Assembly (NCBI GenBank): GCA_934402515.1
Contig: CAKRTZ010000031.1
Span: forward strand, 1-26,580
DNA length: 26,580 nucleotides
Reading direction: 5' to 3'
Source: an uncultured Lachnospiraceae bacterium
Lineage (GTDB): Bacteria > Bacillota > Clostridia > Lachnospirales > Lachnospiraceae
Below are positions 14,844 through 22,923 of the stretch, in pieces. The translations under genes and the position numbers were made by a program. How positions within the stretch are numbered: position 1 is the stretch's first letter; every line of letters starts with the position of its first letter. The notes under the pieces are model-generated. The model was not told where the DNA came from and did not search any database. It was given only the letters and a program-made list of their open reading frames with translations.

Positions 14844-17377
14844 ACGGAGTCTGGCAGATGCACCAGATGGGAAAAGAGGAACGCTTTACGGCGAAAATTC
14901 CCGGTACGGTGCTGTCGACTCTGCTGGAGCACAAGGCAATCCCTGACCCCTATGACCGTATGAATGAGTACGACACCAGGGATATGTTTTGGAATGACTA
15001 TGAGTTTGAGAGAAGTTTTGAAGTGCCGGAGGCACTGTTACAGGAGGACGTGGTGGAACTGCACGCCCAGAGCCTGGACACCCTGGCAGAAATTTATATG
15101 AACGGGAACCTTGTGGCAAAGACGGACAACATGCACCGCACCTGGCGGATTTCCGTGAAGGACTATCTGAAAGCGGGGGAGAATACCATCCGTATTGTCT
15201 TTTTATCCGCCATGAAATACGTTTCCGAGTACCAGCCGGAGGAAAGAAAGAAATTCTATGTGATTTCCGACTGTTCGGTTTACGGCAACCAGTTTATCAG
15301 AAAAGCCCATTCCATGTTTGGCTGGGACTGGGGCGCAGAGTTGATTGATGCCGGAATCCAGAGAGACATTGACCTGGTGGGTTACAGTGATGCAGTGCTG
15401 GAGGATGTGCGCATCCACCAGGAACATGCCGAGGGAAAAGCTACAGTCACGGTGGAAGTGGACACCTTAAGCTGGGCAGGAGAGCAGAGCGTGGAAGTTG
15501 CTTTGTGTGACCCGGAGGGCACAGTCATGGACACCCTTTCCTTTACCCCGGAAACAGCACCTGTTCCTGCCCAAGTGACCATGGAGCGGAGAGTGGACGG
15601 ACAGCTTTTGCCCCTGCGTAAAGGACGGTGCAGCTTTACCGTGGAAAATCCCAGATTGTGGTGGCCTAACGGTTACGGTGAGCATCCCCTTTATACCGTA
15701 AAAGTAGCATTACATACCGCTAAAGGCGACCAGAAAAAGGACTACCGCATCGGTCTGCGCACCCTGACTATCAGCCAGGACAAGGACGAGTGGGGCGAAG
15801 AATTCTGTTTCCAGGTCAATGGCTTGAAAATCTTTACCATGGGCTCCAACTATATCCCGGAGGACTGCGTTTATCCCAGGATTACCCAGGAGCGCACCAG
15901 ACGGCTGTTACAGGACTGCGTGGAGGCTAATTACAACTGCATCCGTGTATGGGGCGGTGGTTACTACCCGGCAGATTCCTTCTATGATTTATGTGACGAA
16001 TTAGGTCTGATTGTATGGCAGGATCTGATGTTTGCCTGCAATATTTATGATTTTACCCCGGAATTTGAGGAAAATGTGACCCAGGAACTGAGAGACAACG
16101 TGCGTCGTGTCCGCCATCACGCCAGCTTAGGCTTATGGTGTGGCAACAACGAACTGGAAACCGCCTGGATGAACTGGGACGATTACAAATGCCACAATGC
16201 CTATGTGAAGGCAGACTATATCAAGCAGTTTGAATTTGTGATTCCCAAAATCATGAAAGAAGAGGATCCGGATACCTTCTTCTGGCCTTCATCCCCTTGT
16301 TCCGGTGGCTGTTATGACGATCCGGGAGATGAAAACAGAGGCGATGTGCATTACTGGTCCGTATGGCATGGAATGTTACCTTTTACCGACTATCGGAATC
16401 ACTTCTTCCGGTTCTGCTCGGAGTTTGGTTTCCAGTCTTTCCCTTGTGCCAAGACGGTGAACACCTTTACCAGAGAGGAAGACCGGAATATTTTCTCCGA
16501 TGTCATGGAAAGCCACCAGAAAAACAGCTCTGCCAACGGCAAACTGTTGTACTATCTGGCAGAAAATTTCCGTTATCCCAAGGATTTCAACAGCCTGCTC
16601 TATGTGACCCAGATTTTACAGGCAAATGCCATCAAATATGGCGTGGAGCACTGGCGGAGAAACAGAGGACGCTGCATGGGCGCTCTGTATTGGCAGTTAA
16701 ACGATGAGTGGCCGGTGGCATCCTGGGCAAGTATTGATTATTTTGGCCGATGGAAAGCACTCCATTACTTTGCAAGAAATTTCTTTGCCCGTACTACGGG
16801 AAGCCTGGAATTAAATGGAGAAAATTTAAAGGTTTGGCTGGAAAATGAAACCTTTGACAGACAGAGTTGTGAGTTGACGATGCGTCTGCGCCGCATGGAT
16901 TTAAGCATTATTATGGAGGAAAGTGTAAAGGCGCAATGTGATACTTTATCCTCAGCCATGATTCTGGAAAAGGATTTCGCAGAAATCCTGAAAAGCGTGG
17001 ACAAAAAGGCTGTGTTTATCGAGGCAGTCTTTACCTATCCGGATGGTCATAAGCAGGTGGAGACAGAAATTTTCGTGCCTTATAAATATCTGTATCTTCC
17101 TGTGCCGGCAATCCACTATACCGTGGAGGAACAGGCAGACCGGTTTGTGATTACGATGGGTTCCGATGTGTTTGCACCCTTCGTGGCATTGGATTTAGCG
17201 GATGCGGATGCACGGTTTTCCGATAACTTCTTTAATTTAACTGGCACAGAGCGGGTGATTACCCTAAAGAAAACAGACATCTGGAATACGGATAAGGAAA
17301 TGACCCTGGAGGAGCTGGAGCGGCAGCTTACCTGCACCAGCTTACGGGACAGCTTTTCGGAAAGGACAGGAAAATGA
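14825..17377 (+). CDS. GH2 beta-mannosidase
   Basis: Beta-mannosidase of 850 residues (EC 3.2.1.25 expected), releasing mannose from the non-reducing ends of manno-oligosaccharides. It has the GH2 layout: an N-terminal jelly-roll domain from LNGVWQM, an Ig-like domain, a TIM barrel from about 310, and C-terminal beta domains. The acid/base Glu443 is in LWCGNNELE and the nucleophile Glu533 in CSEFGFQSFP; the sequence GWDWG near residue 165 and the active-site RVWGGGYY motif are characteristic of the beta-mannosidase branch rather than beta-galactosidase. There is no signal peptide, so it is cytoplasmic. It overlaps the channel gene by 19 bases and the isomerase gene by 4 (ATGA), so the three are one operon. 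Base composition is richer in GC than in the mannan locus upstream. Confidence 0.93.
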   Translation: MQTLSLNGVWQMHQMGKEERFTAKIPGTVLSTLLEHKAIPDPYDRMNEYDTRDMFWNDYEFERSFEVPEALLQEDVVELHAQSLDTLAEIYMNGNLVAKTDNMHRTWRISVKDYLKAGENTIRIVFLSAMKYVSEYQPEERKKFYVISDCSVYGNQFIRKAHSMFGWDWGAELIDAGIQRDIDLVGYSDAVLEDVRIHQEHAEGKATVTVEVDTLSWAGEQSVEVALCDPEGTVMDTLSFTPETAPVPAQVTMERRVDGQLLPLRKGRCSFTVENPRLWWPNGYGEHPLYTVKVALHTAKGDQKKDYRIGLRTLTISQDKDEWGEEFCFQVNGLKIFTMGSNYIPEDCVYPRITQERTRRLLQDCVEANYNCIRVWGGGYYPADSFYDLCDELGLIVWQDLMFACNIYDFTPEFEENVTQELRDNVRRVRHHASLGLWCGNNELETAWMNWDDYKCHNAYVKADYIKQFEFVIPKIMKEEDPDTFFWPSSPCSGGCYDDPGDENRGDVHYWSVWHGMLPFTDYRNHFFRFCSEFGFQSFPCAKTVNTFTREEDRNIFSDVMESHQKNSSANGKLLYYLAENFRYPKDFNSLLYVTQILQANAIKYGVEHWRRNRGRCMGALYWQLNDEWPVASWASIDYFGRWKALHYFARNFFARTTGSLELNGENLKVWLENETFDRQSCELTMRLRRMDLSIIMEESVKAQCDTLSSAMILEKDFAEILKSVDKKAVFIEAVFTYPDGHKQVETEIFVPYKYLYLPVPAIHYTVEEQADRFVITMGSDVFAPFVALDLADADARFSDNFFNLTGTERVITLKKTDIWNTDKEMTLEELERQLTCTSLRDSFSERTGK

Positions 17378-18309
17378 ATCAGTTAATTTTTTTAAATCCG
17401 GTATTAAAACACAACATCTGGGGAGGCACCAGATTGCGGGAGGAATTCGGTTATCAGGTGGAAGGCGATGACATCGGCGAGTGCTGGGGGATTGCCGCCC
17501 ATCCCAATGGAGACTGCACCGTAAAGGGTGGCAGCTTTGACGGAGAGAAATTATCCGCACTGTGGAAGGGACAGCCGGAACTGTTTGGTGGAAAGACCGG
17601 GGACACCTTCCCCCTGCTCATTAAAATTATCGATGCAAAGGACGATTTGAGCATTCAGGTACATCCCGATGATGCCTATGCAAAAGTGAACGAGAATGGC
17701 ACCCTGGGTAAGACGGAATGCTGGTATATCCTGGACTGTAAGGAGGATGCCACTCTGGTCATCGGACACAATGCCCGCACCAGAGAGGAGTTAAAGGAAA
17801 TGATTGAGGAGGGACGGTGGAGCGACTTCATCCGTCAGATTCCCGTGAAGAAAGGGGACTTTATCCAGATTGACCCCGGTACGGTTCATGCGATTAAAGG
17901 GGGAATCCTTTTGCTGGAAACCCAGCAGAACAGCGATATTACCTATCGTGTCTATGACTATGACCGTCTTTCCAACGGAAAGCCCAGAGAACTCCACATC
18001 CGGAAAAGCATGGATGTCATACAGGTGCCTGCCAAATCTGTGGAGGACAGTGTGCTGCATACCGCAGGAGCACCGGAGAACCAGTGGAAAATGCTCTATG
18101 AATGTTCTTATTATAAGGTATTCCATCTGGCAGTGAGTGGCAGTGTAAAAGTGGAGCAGGAGGCACCCTTTTATCTCATGAGCGTGGTAAAAGGAGAAGG
18201 AACCCTGAATGGAACAGCCCTTCATAAAGGAGATCATTTTATTGTACCGGCAGGTTTCGGAACCATGGACTTTGAAGGAACGATGGAATTGATTGCGTCC
18301 ACAATTTAG
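17374..18309 (+). CDS. manA: Mannose-6-phosphate isomerase, class I
   Basis: Zinc enzyme of 311 residues that interconverts mannose 6-phosphate and fructose 6-phosphate, feeding mannose into glycolysis. It is the short Firmicute form of the type I cupin isomerase. Metal ligands are visible as Gln95 and His97 in SIQVHPDDAYA, Glu115 in GKTECWYIL and His172 in DPGTVHAIKGG; the likely catalytic Arg192 lies in ITYRVYDYDR. The start ATG overlaps the stop of the beta-mannosidase gene (ATGA), so the two products are made together. That pairing fits: free mannose from the beta-mannosidase must be phosphorylated by a kinase encoded elsewhere and then isomerised here. I found no clear terminator in the 75 bases after it. 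Confidence 0.93.
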   Translation: MNQLIFLNPVLKHNIWGGTRLREEFGYQVEGDDIGECWGIAAHPNGDCTVKGGSFDGEKLSALWKGQPELFGGKTGDTFPLLIKIIDAKDDLSIQVHPDDAYAKVNENGTLGKTECWYILDCKEDATLVIGHNARTREELKEMIEEGRWSDFIRQIPVKKGDFIQIDPGTVHAIKGGILLLETQQNSDITYRVYDYDRLSNGKPRELHIRKSMDVIQVPAKSVEDSVLHTAGAPENQWKMLYECSYYKVFHLAVSGSVKVEQEAPFYLMSVVKGEGTLNGTALHKGDHFIVPAGFGTMDFEGTMELIASTI

Positions 18310-18384
18310 ATTCTGGTGTTTGTATCGGATATTTTGATAAACCGAGGGGACAATATAGAAAAAGAGAAAGGCAGGAGTATTCTA

Positions 18385-18912
18385 TTGAAAAAAATTTTAG
18401 CAATGTTATGTGCAGGGGCATTACTTACCGGTATGCTCACCGGCTGCGGAAACAACAGTAACGGAGATAAGGTTCAAAATACAGAGAATCCATTCGCAGA
18501 CAAAGAACTGGCAGATGTGATTAACGAGATCTACGACACCACAGGGGAGATAGATGTCTATGTAGGAGAACCCGAAGAAGTGGATGAGAGTATGATGTCT
18601 TATGATATCGGAACAGAGGATCTCACCGGAATTGCCCAGGTAGTGGCTTCCGAGCCGATGATGAGTTCGATTCCCTATTCCTTGTGCCTGATTCGTGTGG
18701 AAGACGGTGCGGATGTAAAGGAGATCCGTCAGCGCATTTTCGATGGAGCCAATCCCAGAAAATGGATTTGTGTGGAGGCGGAGAAAGTAACCGTGAACAA
18801 TGCGGGAAATGTAATCTTGCTCCTGATGGCAGACAAAGACATTGAAGAGACCGTCTACAATGCCTTTGTGAAAGTTGCCGGAGGAAATGTGGGAGAGCAG
18901 TTAATCCGCTAG
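18385..18912 (+). CDS. Small lipoprotein, possible DUF4358 family
   Basis: Predicted secreted lipoprotein of 175 residues. Translation most likely begins at TTG 18385, because AGGAG lies 7 bases upstream and the product then starts with a clean lipoprotein signal ending in LTGC, lipidated Cys21. A TTG further upstream (18316) would add 23 hydrophilic residues before the signal and is unlikely. The mature part has an acidic N-terminal half and a C-terminal alpha/beta pattern (SLCLIRVEDGADVKEIRQRI..., then GNVILLLMADKD) that resembles the DUF4358 lipoproteins common in Lachnospiraceae; this match is from memory and tentative. Function is unknown. Its stop is one base from the stop of the convergent cysteine-peptidase-like gene, leaving no room for a terminator between them. 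Confidence 0.75.
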   Translation: MKKILAMLCAGALLTGMLTGCGNNSNGDKVQNTENPFADKELADVINEIYDTTGEIDVYVGEPEEVDESMMSYDIGTEDLTGIAQVVASEPMMSSIPYSLCLIRVEDGADVKEIRQRIFDGANPRKWICVEAEKVTVNNAGNVILLLMADKDIEETVYNAFVKVAGGNVGEQLIR

Positions 18913-18913
18913 C

Positions 18914-19531
18914 TTAAGAACGTGTGCGCAGGCCAACCGCCTGCGCATACTGCTGTGCGTGACGGTTTTCTACCAGAGCACGGTCATAACCAATCAGCCC
19001 GTGATTGTGCCAGGGATCATTGAAATAGTAGACCTCATCATCGTAGCCTACTAAAAGCAGGCAGTGCTCATTGTTTTTCCATGTGAAATCCTCCCCGGTG
19101 GAGATTAGTTTCCAGGTAGGACCGGGAACTGCCTCCTGCATATCCAGGGTAGCCCAGAAGATAACCGGCATATCCTGGTCGATGTAACGGGTCAGCAGTT
19201 CTTGTATGGGAGTGCCGGTTTCGTCATGGATGGTATAACGGTCGGACACGATGCCGGACAGTGCCTTGATGATGGCTCCAGCATAGCAGCCGTAGGAGCC
19301 TTTTTCATTATTATAAGGGCTTCCGATGAAATATTCCTGAGGATCAGGACCGTAGAAATAGCCGTTCCGAAACTCAAAATCGTGGCGGGACAGATGATTA
19401 TCGATGAAATCCTCCGGAGTGATGGGGTAGCCCAGATATTGTAACAGCATCACCGTGGAAATACTTTCACATCCTGTGGGATAGGCATCGGTCTGATCAA
19501 TATAAGGGACGGATATGATTTTTTTTGACAT
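18914..19531 (-). CDS. C39-like cysteine peptidase family protein (Peptidase_C39_2 type)
   Basis: Protein of 205 residues with the papain-like C39_2 pattern: Cys21 in PTGCESISTVMLL, His156 in NNEHCLLLVGYDD and Asp172 in FNDPWH form the expected triad, and the region between carries a YGCYAGAIIKAL motif seen in this family. It could be a cysteine peptidase or an amide/peptide hydrolase; the target is unknown. Unusually, no signal peptide or transmembrane segment is seen, although many family members are exported. The only minus-strand gene in the window, it converges on the small lipoprotein gene and diverges from the dipeptidase. Its ATG has an AAAGGAC ribosome binding site (complement of 19541-19547) 9 bases upstream. 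Confidence 0.8.
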   Translation of the reverse strand: MSKKIISVPYIDQTDAYPTGCESISTVMLLQYLGYPITPEDFIDNHLSRHDFEFRNGYFYGPDPQEYFIGSPYNNEKGSYGCYAGAIIKALSGIVSDRYTIHDETGTPIQELLTRYIDQDMPVIFWATLDMQEAVPGPTWKLISTGEDFTWKNNEHCLLLVGYDDEVYYFNDPWHNHGLIGYDRALVENRHAQQYAQAVGLRTRS

Positions 19532-19655
19532 AGCATAAAATGTCCTTTCGTAAACTGTTGTAGGGTATAATCGTTACTGGAGCGAGGCAAAGGAACCGTA
19601 ACAAATCATGCAGATATAACAGAAAGTATAACATAGAAAGAAGGAGATTTACATA

Positions 19656-20666
19656 ATGAAAATCGTTGATATGCATTGTGATACCATTGCGGAAATCTGG
19701 TATTCACAGAAAGATGTAGCTGCGGGAAAGGCAGCAGTCTGTAAAAATCTGCGGGAAAATGACCTGCAGCTTGATTTAATGAAAATGAAAAAAGGGGATT
19801 ATCTGCTCCAGAATTTTGCCATGTTTGTCAATCTGGAACGGAAGGAAAATCCCTTTGAATCTGTGATGCATCTTGTGGATGTTTTTTACACAGAAATGGA
19901 GAAAAATAAAGACCTCATCGGTGTGGTGAAAAATTATGCAGATATTGAGGCAAATATCCAGGCAGGCAAAATGTCAGCCATGCTCACCGTGGAAGAAGGA
20001 GGAGTCTGCAAGGGAGAAATTCCTTTTCTGCGGGATTTATACCGTCTTGGCGTGAGGATGATGACACTGACCTGGAACCATGAAAACTCTTTGGCATATC
20101 CTAATAATGTGCCCGGGGACGGAGAAACGGTATTTCCCTACGAACCGGATATGTCCAGAGGATTAAAGGAAAAAGGTTATGCTTTTATTGAGGAGATGGA
20201 GCGTCTGGGAATCATCATTGATGTGTCCCATCTGTCGGATGCGGGCTTTTACGATGTGTATGAGCATACCGGTAAGCCCTTCGTGGCAAGCCACTCCAAT
20301 GTCAGAGCTTTGTGCGGGCATTGCCGCAATCTTACGGATGATATGATTCGTAAACTGGCAGAGCGGGGTGGGGTCACCGGACTGAATTATTGCTGCAGTT
20401 TCCTCATGGAACCGGACGAGAACGGTCATGTCCAAAGCCGTGTGGCAAAAATGGCAGAGCACGCGAAATATCTGGAAAAAGTGGGGGGCATAGACTGCAT
20501 CGGTTTAGGTTCTGATTTTGACGGCATTGGCGGCGATTTGGAAATGAAGGACGCCTCCATGCTGCCTCTTTTGGTGGATGCACTGCAGAAAGCAGGATTC
20601 CATGAGAGCGAAGTGGACAAAATTTTGTATAAAAATGTACTTCGGGTGTATAAAGAAGTGCTTTAG
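19656..20666 (+). CDS. Membrane dipeptidase, M19 (renal dipeptidase) family
   Basis: Zinc dipeptidase of 336 residues that would split dipeptides, including those with D-residues in some family members. The metal site is visible as His7 and Asp9 in VDMHCDT, a Glu near residue 113 in LTVEEGG, and two His residues in IIDVSHLSD and FVASHSNVRAL; the GLGSDFDGI motif near residue 290 is typical. No signal peptide is present, so it should be cytoplasmic. The ATG at 19656 has AAGGAG 10 bases upstream. It lies just before the oligopeptide importer genes, which suggests it finishes hydrolysis of imported peptides, though a separate promoter precedes oppA. A divergent regulatory region of 124 bases separates it from the C39-like gene; I could not assign reliable promoters there. 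Confidence 0.92.
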   Translation: MKIVDMHCDTIAEIWYSQKDVAAGKAAVCKNLRENDLQLDLMKMKKGDYLLQNFAMFVNLERKENPFESVMHLVDVFYTEMEKNKDLIGVVKNYADIEANIQAGKMSAMLTVEEGGVCKGEIPFLRDLYRLGVRMMTLTWNHENSLAYPNNVPGDGETVFPYEPDMSRGLKEKGYAFIEEMERLGIIIDVSHLSDAGFYDVYEHTGKPFVASHSNVRALCGHCRNLTDDMIRKLAERGGVTGLNYCCSFLMEPDENGHVQSRVAKMAEHAKYLEKVGGIDCIGLGSDFDGIGGDLEMKDASMLPLLVDALQKAGFHESEVDKILYKNVLRVYKEVL

Positions 20667-20680
20667 TCAAGAAAAAAAAC

Positions 20681-20717
20681 TTGTATAATCAAAACCCACA
20701 GTGTATAATGGTATACA
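20681..20717 (+). promoter_or_regulatory. Promoter with overlapping palindromic operator before oppA
   Basis: TTGTAT (20681-20686) and a perfect TATAAT (20704-20709) are spaced by 17 bases. The inverted repeat TGTATA (20702-20707), ATGG, TATACA (20712-20717) covers the -10 box, a typical place for a repressor site; its shape resembles GntR-family operators, which is inference. TGTATAAT occurs again at 20682-20689 and 20782-20789. Confidence 0.55.
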
Positions 20718-20740
20718 ATTATATGGGAGAGATAGTTACA

Positions 20741-20773
20741 ATGGCGTAGCTGGAAAAGATACGCCATCTTTTT
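20741..20773 (+). terminator. Hairpin with T tract between promoter and oppA
   Basis: ATGGCGTA (20741-20748) pairs perfectly with TACGCCAT (20760-20767), loop of 11 bases, followed by CTTTTT. It could end dipeptidase transcripts, or act as an attenuator in the opp leader because it lies after the predicted promoter at 20681-20709. A further TATAAT at 20784-20789, without a good -35 box, follows it. Confidence 0.7.
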
Positions 20774-20817
20774 ATCTCCTGTGTATAATGAAAATGCTCT
20801 GACGAGGAGGAAAAGTT

Positions 20818-22797
20818 ATGAAGAAGAAATGTCTTGCGCTGCTTCTGACAGCAGCAATGACGGTGACTGCTCTTTCCGGATGTGGGAACAGCAGTAGTAC
20901 CGGAGAAACTACCGAAGCTTCTAACAGTAATGGAGCAGGCAGCAACGGTGAAGAGGCTTCCGGAGAGGCTGTTTACAAAGTGCTGTATTCCGGTGAGGTT
21001 TCCACACTGAATTACCTGATCACCAGTAATGCCAACGAGCAGTCCATCGGTGCCAATGTCATTGATACCTTAGTTGAGTACAACAGTGACGGTGAGATTC
21101 AGCCCAGCCTTGCAACAGACTGGAGCTATGATGAAGAAAGTCTGACCTGGACTTTCCATATCAGAGAAGGTCAGAAATGGATTGACAATAACGGAAACGA
21201 AGTGGCTGATTTAACCGCACAGGATTTCGTAGACGCCATGAAATATGTTCTGACTCCTGAAAACGGAAGTTCCACCAGCAGCGGTCTGTTCGGACTGATT
21301 GCCAATGCAGAGGAGTACTACAATGGTTTAGCCGGTGAAGAGGGCTATGCACCCATCGACTTTGAGGAAGTTGGCGTAAAGGCAGTGGATGCCAACACCT
21401 TACAGTACACCCTGGCAGGAGAGTGCCCGTATTTTCTTTCCACTCTGACTTATATGTATTTTATGCCGGCTTACGGGCCACAGCTTGAGGAGCAGGGTGT
21501 CAATTTTGCAACCAGTGCAGACACCATGTATTATTGTGGTGCGTTCTACATTTCCGCTTATGAACCCCAGGTACAGATGGTGATGAGCAAAAACCAGAGC
21601 AACTGGGATGCAGAGCATGTTTACATTGATAAAATCCAGAAAACCTACAATGCAGAGGCATCTACCATCGGTGCGGAGATGGCAAAGCGTGGCGAGATTG
21701 ACTACACCACACTGGGTGCGGATGTAGTGGACGCATGGTTAAGCGACCCGGCAACCGAAAATATGGTCAGCATGAACCGTCCGAAAGTAGATTACGCATA
21801 TTTCTACTGTTTTAACTTCAATGTGAAGAAGTTAAATGAGGACTTCTACCGCGATGGAATGGAAGGCTACAGCATTGCAGATGAGTATGAGCCCTGGAAC
21901 TGGGAAATTGCAGTGAATAACGAGAATTTCCGTCAGTCCATCATGCACGCAGTAAACCGTTACTCCTCCGTATATGTGACCACCGGTGACCATGCGAACC
22001 CGGATGACTACATCCAGAACACCATTACCCCTCAGGGCTTTGCCATTGATACCGATAACGGCAAGGATTACACTGAGGAGGCTGCTTTTACTGATATACT
22101 TTCCAAGGATTTCTACGATGAAGCAGCAGCAAAAGAGTATAAAGAAAAGGCAGTGGAAGAGCTGACTGCACAGGGCGTTACCTTCCCTGTGAAGATGCTG
22201 GTAAAATACAACCCCAGCACGACCAACTGGGAGGATCAGTGTATCGTATTAGAGCAGCAGTTAGAGAACGTACTTGGTTCTGATTACATTGATGTAATCG
22301 TAGAGGCAGGTCCTTCCGAGAATTTCCTCACCGATGTACGTCGTTCTTCCGATTACATGTTCTTACTGTGTAACTGGGGTGCGGACTATGCAGACCCTGA
22401 GACCTGGACTGACCCGTTCTATCAGGCTCAGAATGATGACGGTACTTACAATCGTGGCATGAGATATGCATACATGGCTTATGCAATCACTGATGACACC
22501 GATTCCGCAGATACTGTAAAAGAGTACTTCAGCCTGGTAGAGAAGGCAAAGGCAATCACCAATGATATTCCTGCCCGCTACACCGCATTTGCTGAGGCAG
22601 AGGCATATCTGATTGACCATGCACTGGCAATCCCTTATGGTGTTACCGTATCTGACTTCGTAGTAAGCCACTTAAATCCCTGGGAAGGTCAGTATGCACC
22701 TTTCGGTGTATCTCTCCAGCGTTATAAAGGTCAGCATCTGCTAGACCACGCACTTTCCATGGATGAGTTCAATGCATCCGCAGCAGAGCATCAATAA
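20818..22797 (+). CDS. oppA: Oligopeptide ABC transporter substrate-binding lipoprotein
   Basis: Extracellular binding protein of 659 residues, SBP_bac_5 family, larger than the typical 530-600. The signal peptide ends in LSGC with lipidated Cys22, followed by a Ser/Asn/Gly/Glu-rich linker to about residue 50. The family pattern is seen in the early YSGEVSTLNYLIT segment, in LATDWSYDEESLTWTFHI and in QDFVDAMKYVL, and near the C-terminus in NWGADYADPETWTDPFY. It would bind peptides outside the cell and deliver them to OppBC. ATG 20818 has GAGGAGG 7 bases upstream. It heads the opp genes and has its own promoter region with a hairpin; a second stem-loop follows it, which may keep its expression above that of the permeases. 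The peptide range is unknown. Confidence 0.92.
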   Translation: MKKKCLALLLTAAMTVTALSGCGNSSSTGETTEASNSNGAGSNGEEASGEAVYKVLYSGEVSTLNYLITSNANEQSIGANVIDTLVEYNSDGEIQPSLATDWSYDEESLTWTFHIREGQKWIDNNGNEVADLTAQDFVDAMKYVLTPENGSSTSSGLFGLIANAEEYYNGLAGEEGYAPIDFEEVGVKAVDANTLQYTLAGECPYFLSTLTYMYFMPAYGPQLEEQGVNFATSADTMYYCGAFYISAYEPQVQMVMSKNQSNWDAEHVYIDKIQKTYNAEASTIGAEMAKRGEIDYTTLGADVVDAWLSDPATENMVSMNRPKVDYAYFYCFNFNVKKLNEDFYRDGMEGYSIADEYEPWNWEIAVNNENFRQSIMHAVNRYSSVYVTTGDHANPDDYIQNTITPQGFAIDTDNGKDYTEEAAFTDILSKDFYDEAAAKEYKEKAVEELTAQGVTFPVKMLVKYNPSTTNWEDQCIVLEQQLENVLGSDYIDVIVEAGPSENFLTDVRRSSDYMFLLCNWGADYADPETWTDPFYQAQNDDGTYNRGMRYAYMAYAITDDTDSADTVKEYFSLVEKAKAITNDIPARYTAFAEAEAYLIDHALAIPYGVTVSDFVVSHLNPWEGQYAPFGVSLQRYKGQHLLDHALSMDEFNASAAEHQ

Positions 22798-22801
22798 AAT
22801 C

Positions 22802-22866
22802 CATAAGACTTGATACAGAAAAACAGGCGGGTGGCGTAACTGCCACCTGCCATTTCCTGTCTTATG
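22802..22866 (+). terminator. Nested stem-loop between oppA and oppB, probable partial terminator or RNA processing site
   Basis: An outer stem CATAAGAC (22802-22809) with GTCTTATG (22859-22866) encloses an inner stem GGCGGGTGGC (22826-22835) with GCCACCTGCC (22842-22851), ten pairs with one G-U and a 6-base loop. No T run of terminator length follows the inner stem. It probably lowers read-through or stabilises the oppA message end. Confidence 0.6.
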
Positions 22867-22923
22867 ATAAGCATAGAACAAGTTTTCTGTGTTTATGAGA
22901 CGACAGGAAGAAGGGACTAAACT

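Noticed and set aside
17791..18237. Minus-strand open frame of 148 codons
   Set aside because: It is antisense to manA, with no start signal and no recognisable domain.
19566..19571. TATAAT as a promoter for the dipeptidase gene
   Set aside because: No acceptable -35 box lies 16-18 bases upstream, so I did not annotate it.
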